Assembly (NCBI GenBank): GCA_937952395.1
Contig: CALFYV010000090.1
Span: forward strand, 434,001 to 498,000
From: an uncultured Bacteriovoracaceae bacterium
GTDB lineage: Bacteria > Bdellovibrionota > Bacteriovoracia > Bacteriovoracales > Bacteriovoracaceae
Length of the DNA: 64,000 bases
Direction: 5' to 3'
Of the stretch, positions 24,749 to 32,367 are shown piece after piece (the stretch's first letter is position 1; each line of letters starts with the position of its first letter). The translations under genes were made by a program, and so were the position numbers. The notes below the pieces were generated by a model. The model had not been told where the DNA came from. It made no database searches and saw only the letters and a list, made by a program, of their open reading frames with translations.

Positions 24749-25003
24749 ATGGAAGATTTCAGAGAATATTTGGACAACAAGGCAGTCAGCACTTCTGCTG
24801 AGGAAGCCATTGAAATTATCAAAGAATTGAGTGGAAGACTAAATTCTACTCAATGGGACCGACTCATAAGTTTGATAAAACGCTTCGCAAATAAACACAC
24901 GGATAAATCTGGTTATTCTATTGGCTGGAATCTCAGCGGAACCAAATATGGACCACCATCCCAGCCCCCATCTCAAGAACCACGAACCCTTGGGCCATCT
25001 TAA
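24749..25003 (+). CDS. small plus-strand protein with proline-rich tail
   Basis: An 84-residue product starting MEDFREYLDNK, the kind of short N-terminus found on T4-like structural or head proteins. A helical region (IIKELSGRLNSTQWDRLISL) precedes a proline-rich tail (GPPSQPPSQEPRTLGPS). No ribosome site is seen. The opposing frame at 24839-25045 is its shadow. It ends four bases into the convergent gene at 25000. Role unknown. Confidence 0.6.
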   Translation: MEDFREYLDNKAVSTSAEEAIEIIKELSGRLNSTQWDRLISLIKRFANKHTDKSGYSIGWNLSGTKYGPPSQPPSQEPRTLGPS

Positions 25004-25203
25004 GATTTCTTGATAATACTGTTCATAGCGCTCATGAGCGACCAACCACCCAGAAAAGCCAAGATTCCCAATCGGGGGAGAGTTTCCTGCCTAAATACAG
25101 AGGGTTTTTGCTCTGTTTGTTGGGCTTCAACTTCTCGGACTGTCTGGCGGATTTGGTTTTGCCTGTAGACGCCATAACCGCTTGCGATTTCATGTGATTT
25201 CAT
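25000..25203 (-). CDS. small membrane-anchored protein
   Basis: A 67-residue protein with a polar, glutamine-rich first half (VEAQQTEQKPS) and one C-terminal hydrophobic helix (LGILAFLGGWSLMSAM), so tail-anchored in the membrane. Motif copy 5 lies 11 bases before its ATG. Confidence 0.6.
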   Translation of the reverse strand: MKSHEIASGYGVYRQNQIRQTVREVEAQQTEQKPSVFRQETLPRLGILAFLGGWSLMSAMNSIIKKS

Positions 25204-25213
25204 ATCGATACCT

Positions 25214-25228
25214 TGTACAAATAAACTT
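25214..25228 (-). promoter_or_regulatory. 15-bp intergenic motif, copy 5
   Basis: AAGTTTATTTGTACA on the minus strand, with T in place of G at position 8. It overlaps the stop of the gene at 25227 and precedes the ATG at 25203 by 11 bases. Confidence 0.65.
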
Positions 25229-25565
25229 ACTTCAAAAATTTCAAATGTTCAATCTCTACAGGCGTGCCGCCGCCAGGGTAAACCTTAAATTCATCTTGGG
25301 AATAATGCAACGACAAACCATGTTCCTGTGCCTCTTGAATTAGTTTAAATAGCTTATCGATATAAACAACACCGGCAGAATATTCATCCTTTTTAATCCA
25401 TCCGTGATAATCGGATTTTGTGTATACTGTGTGATAGACATTGTTTTTATATTCCAATACTCCAGCCTTAACAAGAATGTTAAGCACTTCTTGATCTTCG
25501 GGACGAATAGTTCCAACTCGGCGTTCATCGAAATGTTCTGCGATTTCAAGTAAATAAGTGTCCAT
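25227..25565 (-). CDS. hypothetical protein
   Basis: A 112-residue protein whose first half (EVLNILVKAGVLEYKNNVYH) looks like a winged-helix, followed by SAGVVYIDKLFKLIQEA. The stop lies within motif copy 5. No family assigned. Confidence 0.6.
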   Translation of the reverse strand: MDTYLLEIAEHFDERRVGTIRPEDQEVLNILVKAGVLEYKNNVYHTVYTKSDYHGWIKKDEYSAGVVYIDKLFKLIQEAQEHGLSLHYSQDEFKVYPGGGTPVEIEHLKFLK

Positions 25566-25823
25566 TTAGGATTCCTTATATCGGTGTGCGTGTTTACTCA
25601 ACAACAATAGTGCTAATTTTTCACAACTTGTAAATTCATCTACGTTTGCATCAACAAGAGCAATTTTCATTATGATTTCCTCAATTGCCTCTACACACAA
25701 GTCTCTCGGAACTTCCGCAAACGAATGTTCAAGTTCTAAAGGCCGCAGGAGGATATTACCATTATTCAAACATGGTTTGCCATTAGGCAGCTTTAGCGTC
25801 TCTATGATTTCGTCAAAAGTCAT
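25566..25823 (-). CDS. hypothetical protein
   Basis: An 85-residue, helical, acidic protein (VEAIEEIIMKIALVDANVDEF). The ATG at 25823 follows motif copy 6 by 11 bases with no clear ribosome site. Unknown function. Confidence 0.55.
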   Translation of the reverse strand: MTFDEIIETLKLPNGKPCLNNGNILLRPLELEHSFAEVPRDLCVEAIEEIIMKIALVDANVDEFTSCEKLALLLLSKHAHRYKES

Positions 25824-25834
25824 TTATCGTCCAG

Positions 25835-25849
25835 CGTACAAATAAACTT
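25835..25849 (-). promoter_or_regulatory. 15-bp intergenic motif, copy 6
   Basis: AAGTTTATTTGTACG on the minus strand, the most divergent copy. It lies 11 bases before the ATG at 25823. Confidence 0.6.
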
Positions 25850-25880
25850 GCCTTGGTTGGCCTAAAGAGGCAATTGAATT

Positions 25881-25920
25881 TGGCACATTTTAGCATGTTT
25901 TAGCACATTTTAGCATGTTT
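25881..25920. repeat. iteron-like tandem repeat, 4 x 10 bp
   Basis: Two 20-bp units (TGGCACATTTTAGCATGTTT and TAGCACATTTTAGCATGTTT), each made of two 10-bp steps. The 10-bp period places identical bases on one face of the helix, as in iterons or multi-site operators. The 158-base gap also holds an A-rich tract. Candidate target for the ParB-like protein or a replication or control site. Confidence 0.6.
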
Positions 25921-25982
25921 CTGTCGAATGTTTCATGCAAATTTTGAAAATTAAAAAAACAACAAGAAAAGGGACTGTATTT

Positions 25983-26285
25983 TTAATCTTCAATAATGGT
26001 TGTCTCTCTAATTACAGTGCGAACAGCAATGTTTTCTGCTTCGTTATTTAAAACTAAAATTAAGAGGCCGCAACAAGAATATCCATTGAAGACAACTTCT
26101 TCAAGCGTTAAAGTTTCTGCAAACAGTGGGGTGGAAACATCTTCGGTTTGAAATTTGATCCATTTTTGATAATTATGATTGGATTCGACTACAAGCTCAT
26201 CAAAAGCTTGATTGGCTTCTATTTCTGAAAGAAACCACTGAGAAAACGGTGGTTCTTCGGTGGTGAAAAGATGAAATAATGTCAT
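25983..26285 (-). CDS. hypothetical protein
   Basis: A 100-residue acidic protein starting MTLFHLFTTEEPPF. The ATG at 26285 has GGGGGA just before it and overlaps the upstream stop as ATGA. Unknown function. Confidence 0.6.
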   Translation of the reverse strand: MTLFHLFTTEEPPFSQWFLSEIEANQAFDELVVESNHNYQKWIKFQTEDVSTPLFAETLTLEEVVFNGYSCCGLLILVLNNEAENIAVRTVIRETTIIED

Positions 26286-26488
26286 CTTCCCCCACATGAC
26301 AATTTAGTCATTCGGCTCAATTGGCCAATGATTATTGCCTCTGTTAACATCGATGAGTAAATTGTACGGTAAATTTGCATGTTGTAAACCACATTAAAGA
26401 CTTGAATTTTATTCGACCACCATAATCCTATTAACCATTTTTCACAAAACAAGTTATGGATTTTAAAAACTCGTGTTTCATAAATCAA
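26282..26488 (-). CDS. possible small protein (TTG start)
   Basis: A 68-residue frame from a TTG at 26488. The only strong support is its four-base ATGA overlap with the next gene. The product is aromatic and basic, with three cysteines. No family is recognised and an ATG is missing, so this is tentative. Confidence 0.4.
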   Translation of the reverse strand: MIYETRVFKIHNLFCEKWLIGLWWSNKIQVFNVVYNMQIYRTIYSSMLTEAIIIGQLSRMTKLSCGGR

Positions 26489-26498
26489 TACAGCTTGT

Positions 26499-26506
26499 TA
26501 TAAATA
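26499..26506 (+). promoter_or_regulatory. T4-like late promoter box
   Basis: TATAAATA, the exact T4 late consensus, on the plus strand upstream of the gene at 26615. The leader of about 100 bases includes three 14-bp repeats. Confidence 0.45.
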
Positions 26507-26563
26507 GATTGTAGCCTGAAATCATAGGTCCACAACCAATTGAAGACCATCCTGTGGGTATAT

Positions 26564-26605
26564 AGGATATACACTACAGGATATACACTACAGGATATAT
26601 CCTAG
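26564..26605. repeat. three 14-bp tandem repeats ending in a palindrome
   Basis: AGGATATACACTAC occurs twice in tandem (26564-26577, 26578-26591) followed by AGGATATATCCTAG (26592-26605), whose first 12 bases are a perfect palindrome. Located between divergent genes and just before the plus-strand gene, so a likely operator or regulator-binding array. The same palindrome recurs at 30894 and 33710. Confidence 0.65.
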
Positions 26606-26614
26606 AGGTCAAAA

Positions 26615-27307
26615 ATGGAAAGAATTATCACAAACATTGGAACTATACCGGCCATTGTTGTAGTTCCTCATGGTTACGACGATCCTAACACAGTCGAAAT
26701 AGCTGAAGAGATTATCAACAAGATCGACGCATATGCAGTAATCAATAAAGGGTGGAGAAGGAGCGACCACTATGATTACTATAAAGACGAAGCCAATTGC
26801 AACAACATCAAACACATAAAAGAAGATGTTGTTAAAGATGAGTTTTTAAAGCCAATATTAAAATATAAAAACAAAATTTTAAACGAACATCACTTGCAGG
26901 AACCTGCAATGTTTATTATCCACGGAGTCAGCAATCTAATTAGAGACGAAGCTAGCGATTTAGATTTCATTGTTGGATACGGCGAAGGCGATCCTGCAAG
27001 ACCTACAGCGCCAATTGAATTTAAAGATTGTTTTTTAGAAAATCTTAAATCTACTGGGCTGGTTCCTTATCAGGGAAAAAGCGGAGGGAGATATTCGGGA
27101 TGGGGTCGCAACAATTTGAACCAATTGTTTAACCGCAAAGAATTTTTAGATCATTGTGCATATAGTCTACAAATAGAAATCATTAGAGAGTTAAGAGAGG
27201 ACAAGGATGTTGCACGACAAACAGGAGAGGTTTTAAGTGATGTTATTACAAATACCATCAATAATTGGAAGAAATTTAAATCAACTCTTACGTTTCCGTA
27301 CATTTAA
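26615..27307 (+). CDS. N-formylglutamate amidohydrolase-like protein
   Basis: The 230-residue product starts at the ATG after AGAGGTC. IPAIVVVPHGYDD at residues ~11-23, the later HH pair and IIHGVSN resemble N-formylglutamate amidohydrolases and related zinc amidohydrolases, which open with a V-P-H-G metal-binding motif. DLDFIVGYGEGDP and the basic-aromatic middle are less typical. Substrate unknown. It is one of three plus-strand genes and is followed by a strong terminator. Confidence 0.5.
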   Translation: MERIITNIGTIPAIVVVPHGYDDPNTVEIAEEIINKIDAYAVINKGWRRSDHYDYYKDEANCNNIKHIKEDVVKDEFLKPILKYKNKILNEHHLQEPAMFIIHGVSNLIRDEASDLDFIVGYGEGDPARPTAPIEFKDCFLENLKSTGLVPYQGKSGGRYSGWGRNNLNQLFNRKEFLDHCAYSLQIEIIRELREDKDVARQTGEVLSDVITNTINNWKKFKSTLTFPYI

Positions 27308-27336
27308 AAAGCCCGCTATTGAACGGGCTTTTTAAA
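27303..27336. terminator. bidirectional rho-independent terminator
   Basis: A 13-bp stem TTTAAAAAGCCCG / CGGGCTTTTTAAA with an 8-base loop between convergent genes. GC-rich stem plus T-run on both strands, so it should stop transcription from both sides. Confidence 0.92.
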
Positions 27337-27349
27337 TCTCCAAAGATAA

Positions 27350-27871
27350 TTATCTTTTTAAATATCTCTTCAAAAATTCCCTGTCTTGGTAATCCAAATA
27401 AATTCTATCGGGCAGACGATTAATCGTCCAATCCGAATTCAATAGAATTAATTCAGACCTTGGTCGTGCGTCTCTAATGACAACCATGTTGTGATTGTGA
27501 ATCGTGGCTAACAATGTCATGTGGTCGCTGTTCCACTTAGATCGTTCCCAAATTTGACGAGCCGCTGATTCCAATCTGTCTACACGCTGATCAGTGGTTA
27601 GTCTGTTGTAATTATAACGATCTTGTGTGTTGTTATAATTATAAGACTCTTGTCGGTCCCATTGGCTGTAATAGTTGTTTGATGGCTGTTGTGCTATTGG
27701 TGTATAACCTTTGTTTTGAAAGAAAATAAAGGCGGCAACAACTGCCAAAATAAGTATTCCTAGTAAGAAAACCCAAGTATAATCTTTGTTGGCGGGTGCC
27801 GCTACGGCTCTTGGTGAATTTTTTCTCTCTGCCCTGACTTGGTTTTCTAAATCATCTGTCCATGTACTCAT
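27350..27871 (-). CDS. single-pass membrane protein with Tyr/Asn/Gln-rich linker
   Basis: The 173-residue product starts at ATG 27871 after GGGAGG. A transmembrane helix (WVFLLGILILAVVAAFIFF) lies at about residues 33-51, after a basic cytosolic tail. An 45-residue low-complexity linker rich in Y, N and Q follows, then a C-terminal domain (MVVIRDARPRSELILLNSDW). Envelope location seems likely. Function unknown. Confidence 0.65.
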   Translation of the reverse strand: MSTWTDDLENQVRAERKNSPRAVAAPANKDYTWVFLLGILILAVVAAFIFFQNKGYTPIAQQPSNNYYSQWDRQESYNYNNTQDRYNYNRLTTDQRVDRLESAARQIWERSKWNSDHMTLLATIHNHNMVVIRDARPRSELILLNSDWTINRLPDRIYLDYQDREFLKRYLKR

Positions 27872-27953
27872 GTTTGCCTCCCAATATATCCTTGTACTAT
27901 ATATCACACGAGGCTTAAAAATATATTATATCTCTAATAAATTAAAATGGATT

Positions 27954-28313
27954 CTAATAATTAGAATCATCTTGAATGGCTTTCTCTTTAGAAGAATTAA
28001 TCATTTTATATAAATCATTAGGATGGAAACCATCCTCCCAAGACTGCCCGGAGGAAATATGATATTTTTCTGCTTTAATATGACATTTTTCACAAAGAGA
28101 AATGCCATTAGATGTTACATATCCTTGATTTGGGAATTCGGAACGATCAGTAATATGATGGGCATCTAGTATCGCTTCAGGCTCAATTGAATGATATTTT
28201 TCCCATTCTTCATTGCCTTGACGATCTTTGCCAGGACAATGACAAGTCTTACACCGATATCCATCTCTTTGAAAAACTGATTCTCGGAAATTTTTTCTAA
28301 TTAATTTTTTCAT
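27954..28313 (-). CDS. HNH endonuclease family protein
   Basis: A 119-residue HNH nuclease: FRESVFQRDGYRCKTC, then ILDAHHITDR and NGISLCEKCHIKAE. Two C-x-x-C pairs bind structural zinc and HH ... N ... H form the active site. It may be a homing-type or host-directed nuclease. The ATG at 28313 overlaps the preceding TAA (TAATG). Confidence 0.82.
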   Translation of the reverse strand: MKKLIRKNFRESVFQRDGYRCKTCHCPGKDRQGNEEWEKYHSIEPEAILDAHHITDRSEFPNQGYVTSNGISLCEKCHIKAEKYHISSGQSWEDGFHPNDLYKMINSSKEKAIQDDSNY

Positions 28314-28747
28314 TACCAAAATTTTTCAATAATTTTAGGCGGCTTTTGTTTTTTAAGCCAATCAAGATGAAAACTAGGAGGCACAAAAGAAATAATGCCA
28401 GTGAAATTATTTTTCTTTAAATGACGACGCCATTTGTTGTGCAGCCTAGAAAGAATTGCAGGAGATAAAAAAGTTTTAAATTCAAATTTTGCAGACCCCA
28501 ATATCCATTTTTCATCAGTCCATTTAGAATCAACAACCTTCCAACAATCAACTGCTGAACAATCGGTTGAATAAACGTACAGTCCGATGTTTATAAAATC
28601 AACCCAGTGTTTAGATAACATACATTGAGAAACTGTAGGCGATACACAAATACGTGGGAACAAAGGTTCGCCATCTGCTTTTGCACTTCTAGGAATGCTG
28701 GGGCTTAGGACTCCTGATAATTTAGTAGGAGATATATGAAAATACAT
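28313..28747 (-). CDS. conserved phage protein, YxHISP family
   Basis: The 144-residue product opens YFHISPTKLSGVLSPSIP, followed by PRICVSPTVSQCM, and later WTDEKWIL. I recall phage proteins with the same order (h-I-S-P, P-R-x-S, T-x-E-x-W), some suspected to be related to ADP-ribosyltransferase- or phosphotransferase-like folds. No catalytic claim is made. It overlaps the small gene at 28722 and the HNH gene. Confidence 0.55.
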   Translation of the reverse strand: MYFHISPTKLSGVLSPSIPRSAKADGEPLFPRICVSPTVSQCMLSKHWVDFINIGLYVYSTDCSAVDCWKVVDSKWTDEKWILGSAKFEFKTFLSPAILSRLHNKWRRHLKKNNFTGIISFVPPSFHLDWLKKQKPPKIIEKFW

Positions 28748-28877
28748 TATTTTTCACCAGAAAAAACAATTTATATTTCTTGCCTTCAAATTCAATAACA
28801 CTTCTCTTCTCCAGTGGCTCCGACCCAGCTTTAAAAAGCTGTTTGCGTGCTTTTGGATCACGAAGAATTCTTCTCAT
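28722..28877 (-). CDS. 51-residue basic protein
   Basis: ATG at 28877, starting MRRILRDPKARKQLFKAGSE. In the current frame it ends at 28722 after overlapping the next gene. If one T is missing from the T6 run near 28765-28770, the protein would instead end FFSGEK with a TAA overlapping the next ATG (TAATG), which is the usual arrangement here. Likely a real small gene; function unknown. Confidence 0.55.
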   Translation of the reverse strand: MRRILRDPKARKQLFKAGSEPLEKRSVIEFEGKKYKLFFLVKNNVFSYISY

Positions 28878-28881
28878 TAAT

Positions 28882-29727
28882 TTAGATAATAGAACTTCCA
28901 TTTACTACCTCGACTAAAAGTTTAACCACTTCTGCCATGAATTCATAATCTAATGTATCAGGCGTATCAGTAAATTTATGATAATTGGGGTTTCTAAATT
29001 CTGATGTATCTGTCCACATGACAGCCGGAACCCCCTCTTCCCAAAAAGGAGCATGATCGCTTCTCAATAAATGAGGCGACACCTGTTCAATCATGTGAAA
29101 AGACAATCCCTCAGGCAAATTCATCCCCACTACAGGAATACTAACAGATTTCGCAGTATTGATAATTTTGTTAACCAATTCTTTTTTATTGCCAACTACT
29201 CCTAGGAAATCTCCTACGGTTGGAGTTTCCATCATTGGAATAGGAGATTTTTGAGAATTAGGACTTTTATCTGTATAACCGACCATTTCTAAAATATGGA
29301 CTTGTTTAAATTTTACAGGCGAACCGGATTTAGAAACAAAAAATCTGGAACCACGCAGCCCAAATTCTTCACCATTCCAGGCAGCAAACAAAACATTCTT
29401 TCCCGAAAGAATCCGTGCTGTTTCTAACATAACGGCGACAGCACTGGCATTGTCATCAGCACCAGGACTGCCTGGAACTGAATCGTAATGAGCCCCAATT
29501 AAAATATTAGCATCAAGATTGCCCAATAAAATGTTTCTTTCGGCGTCTTCGGTAATTTCGCCGCCAATATCAGTGAAGTATTTTTTAACTACCTCGGCAG
29601 CTACTTCATTGCCTGGATTGCCATACACTCTTTCAAACGAAAGTTCTTCAACAATCTGCTTTAAACGTTGGACATCTACATCGACTGTAGATTTCAACTT
29701 ATTCGGCGTGCTATACTTTAATTTCAT
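28882..29727 (-). CDS. M28 family zinc peptidase
   Basis: The 281-residue enzyme has the metal ligands of M28 aminopeptidases: GAHYDSVPGSPGADDNASAVA (H and D), FAAWNGEEFGLRGSRFF (E-E) and a C-terminal YHKFTDTPDTLDYEFM (H). LRSDHAPFWEEGVPAVM is the conserved substrate-side segment. Members remove N-terminal amino acids or cleave dipeptides. No signal peptide, so cytosolic. The ATG at 29727 follows the ATP-grasp stop by one base. Unusual cargo for a phage. Confidence 0.85.
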   Translation of the reverse strand: MKLKYSTPNKLKSTVDVDVQRLKQIVEELSFERVYGNPGNEVAAEVVKKYFTDIGGEITEDAERNILLGNLDANILIGAHYDSVPGSPGADDNASAVAVMLETARILSGKNVLFAAWNGEEFGLRGSRFFVSKSGSPVKFKQVHILEMVGYTDKSPNSQKSPIPMMETPTVGDFLGVVGNKKELVNKIINTAKSVSIPVVGMNLPEGLSFHMIEQVSPHLLRSDHAPFWEEGVPAVMWTDTSEFRNPNYHKFTDTPDTLDYEFMAEVVKLLVEVVNGSSII

Positions 29728-29728
29728 T

Positions 29729-30565
29729 TCACGCTTCTTCTTTATCATCCAAATGATATTCTTGCCATTCATCCATAGCTGCTTTAGAAACTGCTTCAAC
29801 CACTTTAAATTTATCACAAGCGTAAAGTCCTGAACTGCTAAAGGAATTAATTTCTACCACTCTAAGATTGATTGCTCGACATACATCTAAAACCCAACAC
29901 TTCTCGGGCTGCCATGTTTCCGCAACTTTTGTTGCAAATTCAATTACGTCATCTGGACAACCGGATTCTAATTGTGGTACGCCCCTATACTTATAGAGAC
30001 TGCCAGTAACGACCTTTTTATCTACAATAACCAGCCGCCATTCTTCATCAATTCTTCTCGGTTCAGCTACAATTACCAACTCTTCTGGTTCTACATCATA
30101 AAACCCAAAGAATTCTATATCTTTAGCATAATCACCACGATACACAACTTTACCAGTGAAGTTCTTAAAACCACTGTCGGGTCGCATAAAAACACAATCA
30201 TCATATCCAAGCGTTCGATAAATAAATCTTTTTTGCCTCATAAGTTCGCCATAAGGCAAAATAATATATTCATCGTTAAGCAGATATTTATTTAATCTAG
30301 GATAGTAATGATGACATTTAAAATGTTTTAAATTGCACCAAGCCCCTGGAACCCATTGGGTTTTTCGTAAACATTGTTGTGTCATACCTAGAGAACCATG
30401 GGCAATAACACAATCATCAGGCGCATATTGGTCAAATACTAATCCGTCAAATGGAACATAATCAATTACCTTATATTCCATGCCCTGAGAGGTGACGGCC
30501 TCTTTTATTTCCTCTTCAATATTTTTATCGAATGTATCTGTCTCTAATAGCCATTTAGGTTTCAT
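29729..30565 (-). CDS. ATP-grasp ligase, R2K/DUF4343-type
   Basis: The 278-residue protein contains VFMRPDSGFKNFTGKVV (the R and K of the clade), EELVIVAEPRRIDEEWRLVI and VLDVCRAINLRVVEINSFSSSGLY (the D ... E-I-N magnesium-binding end of the ATP-grasp fold). R2K-clade enzymes are common in phages and are predicted to join peptides or modify proteins. It shares a four-base overlap with the AAA+ gene and precedes the M28 peptidase, so the three form one operon, possibly acting on the same protein. Confidence 0.75.
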   Translation of the reverse strand: MKPKWLLETDTFDKNIEEEIKEAVTSQGMEYKVIDYVPFDGLVFDQYAPDDCVIAHGSLGMTQQCLRKTQWVPGAWCNLKHFKCHHYYPRLNKYLLNDEYIILPYGELMRQKRFIYRTLGYDDCVFMRPDSGFKNFTGKVVYRGDYAKDIEFFGFYDVEPEELVIVAEPRRIDEEWRLVIVDKKVVTGSLYKYRGVPQLESGCPDDVIEFATKVAETWQPEKCWVLDVCRAINLRVVEINSFSSSGLYACDKFKVVEAVSKAAMDEWQEYHLDDKEEA

Positions 30566-32304
30566 TGTATTCCTTGAGCCTCTAATTCTTTTAGTTCATA
30601 CTCCCAAGAACTTCTTTCTTTATCTGTGGTGTTCTCTGGGAGCAAGGATCGCCTCGTGCAGTTCATTAGCGCCTGAAGCGTTTGGTATCTTCTTGTTTGT
30701 TTAATTGCTGGTTGAATGAAATCCTTAATTTCATTTACCAAATCATCCATTGCCTTAAACTTCTCTTTATAAGCCAAATTATTCTTTAATGAAGCGAAAC
30801 TCGCCGCCGAATAATTTTCTGGAAGGTGTGTCAACAGTTTATTTATGAAATTGTCGGTTTCATATATAGTAGTTTCCCCAGGAAATCCCCCACAGGATAT
30901 ATCCTCTAATGCCCATTTAAGAAATTCTTTTCTATCTCTTCCTTCTGGGTCTAGAACGGGAATAATCAAATCGCCAACACGGCCGGGACGACGAATATCA
31001 GGACTAAGCTTGTGAATTCTGGCCGTCATAAGCAACCAATAAACTTTCCCTTTAAGCTTGGGATCGCTCATCATTGCTTGAATTTTTCCTGTTAGTCGCT
31101 TTTCTGTTTCATGTGTATTAGAACTAATGCCTCCAAATTGAGTGTCAGCTTCATCTACAAAAATCAACACACGATCTAAAGCTTCTAATACACGCTTTAG
31201 CCTCTCAAAAATAACATCAGTTTGTCCAAACCATTGGCTGCGAATATTTTTCAAAACAATAATAGGCATATTTAGTTCGCCTGCCATTGCTTCGAAAATA
31301 AAACTCTTGCCAGAGCCTATAGCACCAGCTACAGCGGCACCGGGTAACATACCTTTCTTTTTAGTTTGCATTCGAGGAATCATTTCTTCTCTCAAGAACT
31401 TCTTGAGATTGGCAAATCCAACGCAATCATCCAAAGTATGTGAGGGCTTTTTAAATTCAATTACGTCCTCTCCAACTTGGGATTTGATATATTCCTCTAC
31501 TTTAGCAATAATCTTTTCATCATCAATATTTGGAGTTTTAGTTAGCTGTTGCAGAGCAATTAAAGACAACCCAGCGGTTAATTCAGCAAGTTTATCCTTA
31601 TCAACTTTTAACTCAGTGGTTTTTAAAAATTGTTTACGTATTTCATTGGATGGAGAATGAACTTCTACCGACAGCACTTGTGGAAGCTTTGCAATTCGAG
31701 GGTGTATTAAGCTTTTGCTTTCAGCAATAAACACTACTGTATCATGGCCATTGTTAAAAACAGGGTCGCCCAGCCAATCATTGACAATAATCACACGTTG
31801 TAATTGGGCGTCATTTAATGACGCTACATCACCATTTCCTGCTGGTAGCAACATATCCGCAGCTTCAATTATAATGAATAAATTTTCTTTAAGAGCAATT
31901 CTAGAACAAATGGTCAACTGTCTTAAGAATTCCAGAGCTACAGTTGGGTTGCCAATACTGTCACTCCAATATTTTTCAAATTTATCTTTTTCTGTATCTA
32001 CTGTGCTTTTTTGTCCACGGACTACAGATGGTAATTCACGCAAATAAACGTCGTTATAATCTCCAATTCTCCATTTCAGCCAAGCTTGTCTTAGTTTCTC
32101 TTTATCTTCAGACTTAATTCGAATAGGACCATTTAGTTCATATACAAGATGGATAATCCCATCTGTTTCCGTTTTGTTTACTAGAAATGGAATCAGAGGG
32201 CTTAAGGATTGTTTGTCTATAAAAAGATCATATACATTTCCATGTAAAATGATGCTTCTAGACTGAGCAGTATTATGAATTTGAATTAATTCTTTGTGGA
32301 ACAT
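30562..32304 (-). CDS. AAA+ ATPase, Ycf46-like
   Basis: A ~580-residue protein. An N-terminal part (SIILHGNVYDLF, LFIIIEAADMLLP, VVFIAESKSLIHP) is a degenerate ATPase-like domain; the C-terminal AAA+ domain has Walker A GAIGSGKS, Walker B VLIFVDEADTQ, sensor-1 LLMTAR and arginine fingers SPDIRRPGRVGD. This two-part plan matches Ycf46-type AAA proteins. The ATG 32304 is preferred to a TTG at 32316. A sigma70-like promoter at 32338 drives it with the ATP-grasp and M28 genes. The palindrome AGGATATATCCT occurs inside it at 30894. Confidence 0.75.
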   Translation of the reverse strand: MFHKELIQIHNTAQSRSIILHGNVYDLFIDKQSLSPLIPFLVNKTETDGIIHLVYELNGPIRIKSEDKEKLRQAWLKWRIGDYNDVYLRELPSVVRGQKSTVDTEKDKFEKYWSDSIGNPTVALEFLRQLTICSRIALKENLFIIIEAADMLLPAGNGDVASLNDAQLQRVIIVNDWLGDPVFNNGHDTVVFIAESKSLIHPRIAKLPQVLSVEVHSPSNEIRKQFLKTTELKVDKDKLAELTAGLSLIALQQLTKTPNIDDEKIIAKVEEYIKSQVGEDVIEFKKPSHTLDDCVGFANLKKFLREEMIPRMQTKKKGMLPGAAVAGAIGSGKSFIFEAMAGELNMPIIVLKNIRSQWFGQTDVIFERLKRVLEALDRVLIFVDEADTQFGGISSNTHETEKRLTGKIQAMMSDPKLKGKVYWLLMTARIHKLSPDIRRPGRVGDLIIPVLDPEGRDRKEFLKWALEDISCGGFPGETTIYETDNFINKLLTHLPENYSAASFASLKNNLAYKEKFKAMDDLVNEIKDFIQPAIKQTRRYQTLQALMNCTRRSLLPENTTDKERSSWEYELKELEAQGIQ

Positions 32305-32337
32305 AATTGGACTCAAGATAAAAACCTAGACCAGATC

Positions 32338-32366
32338 ATTATACCATTGAAGAGGGGCGTAGTAAA
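32338..32366 (-). promoter_or_regulatory. sigma70-type promoter
   Basis: TTTACT (32366-32361), 17-nt spacer, TATAAT (32343-32338) on the minus strand, 30 bases before the AAA+ gene start. Confidence 0.8.
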
Positions 32367-32367
32367 G

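Noticed and set aside
24839..25045. Minus-strand 68-residue frame opposite the 24749 gene
   Set aside because: Antisense to a better-supported plus-strand gene and overlaps another real gene; composition is shadow-like.
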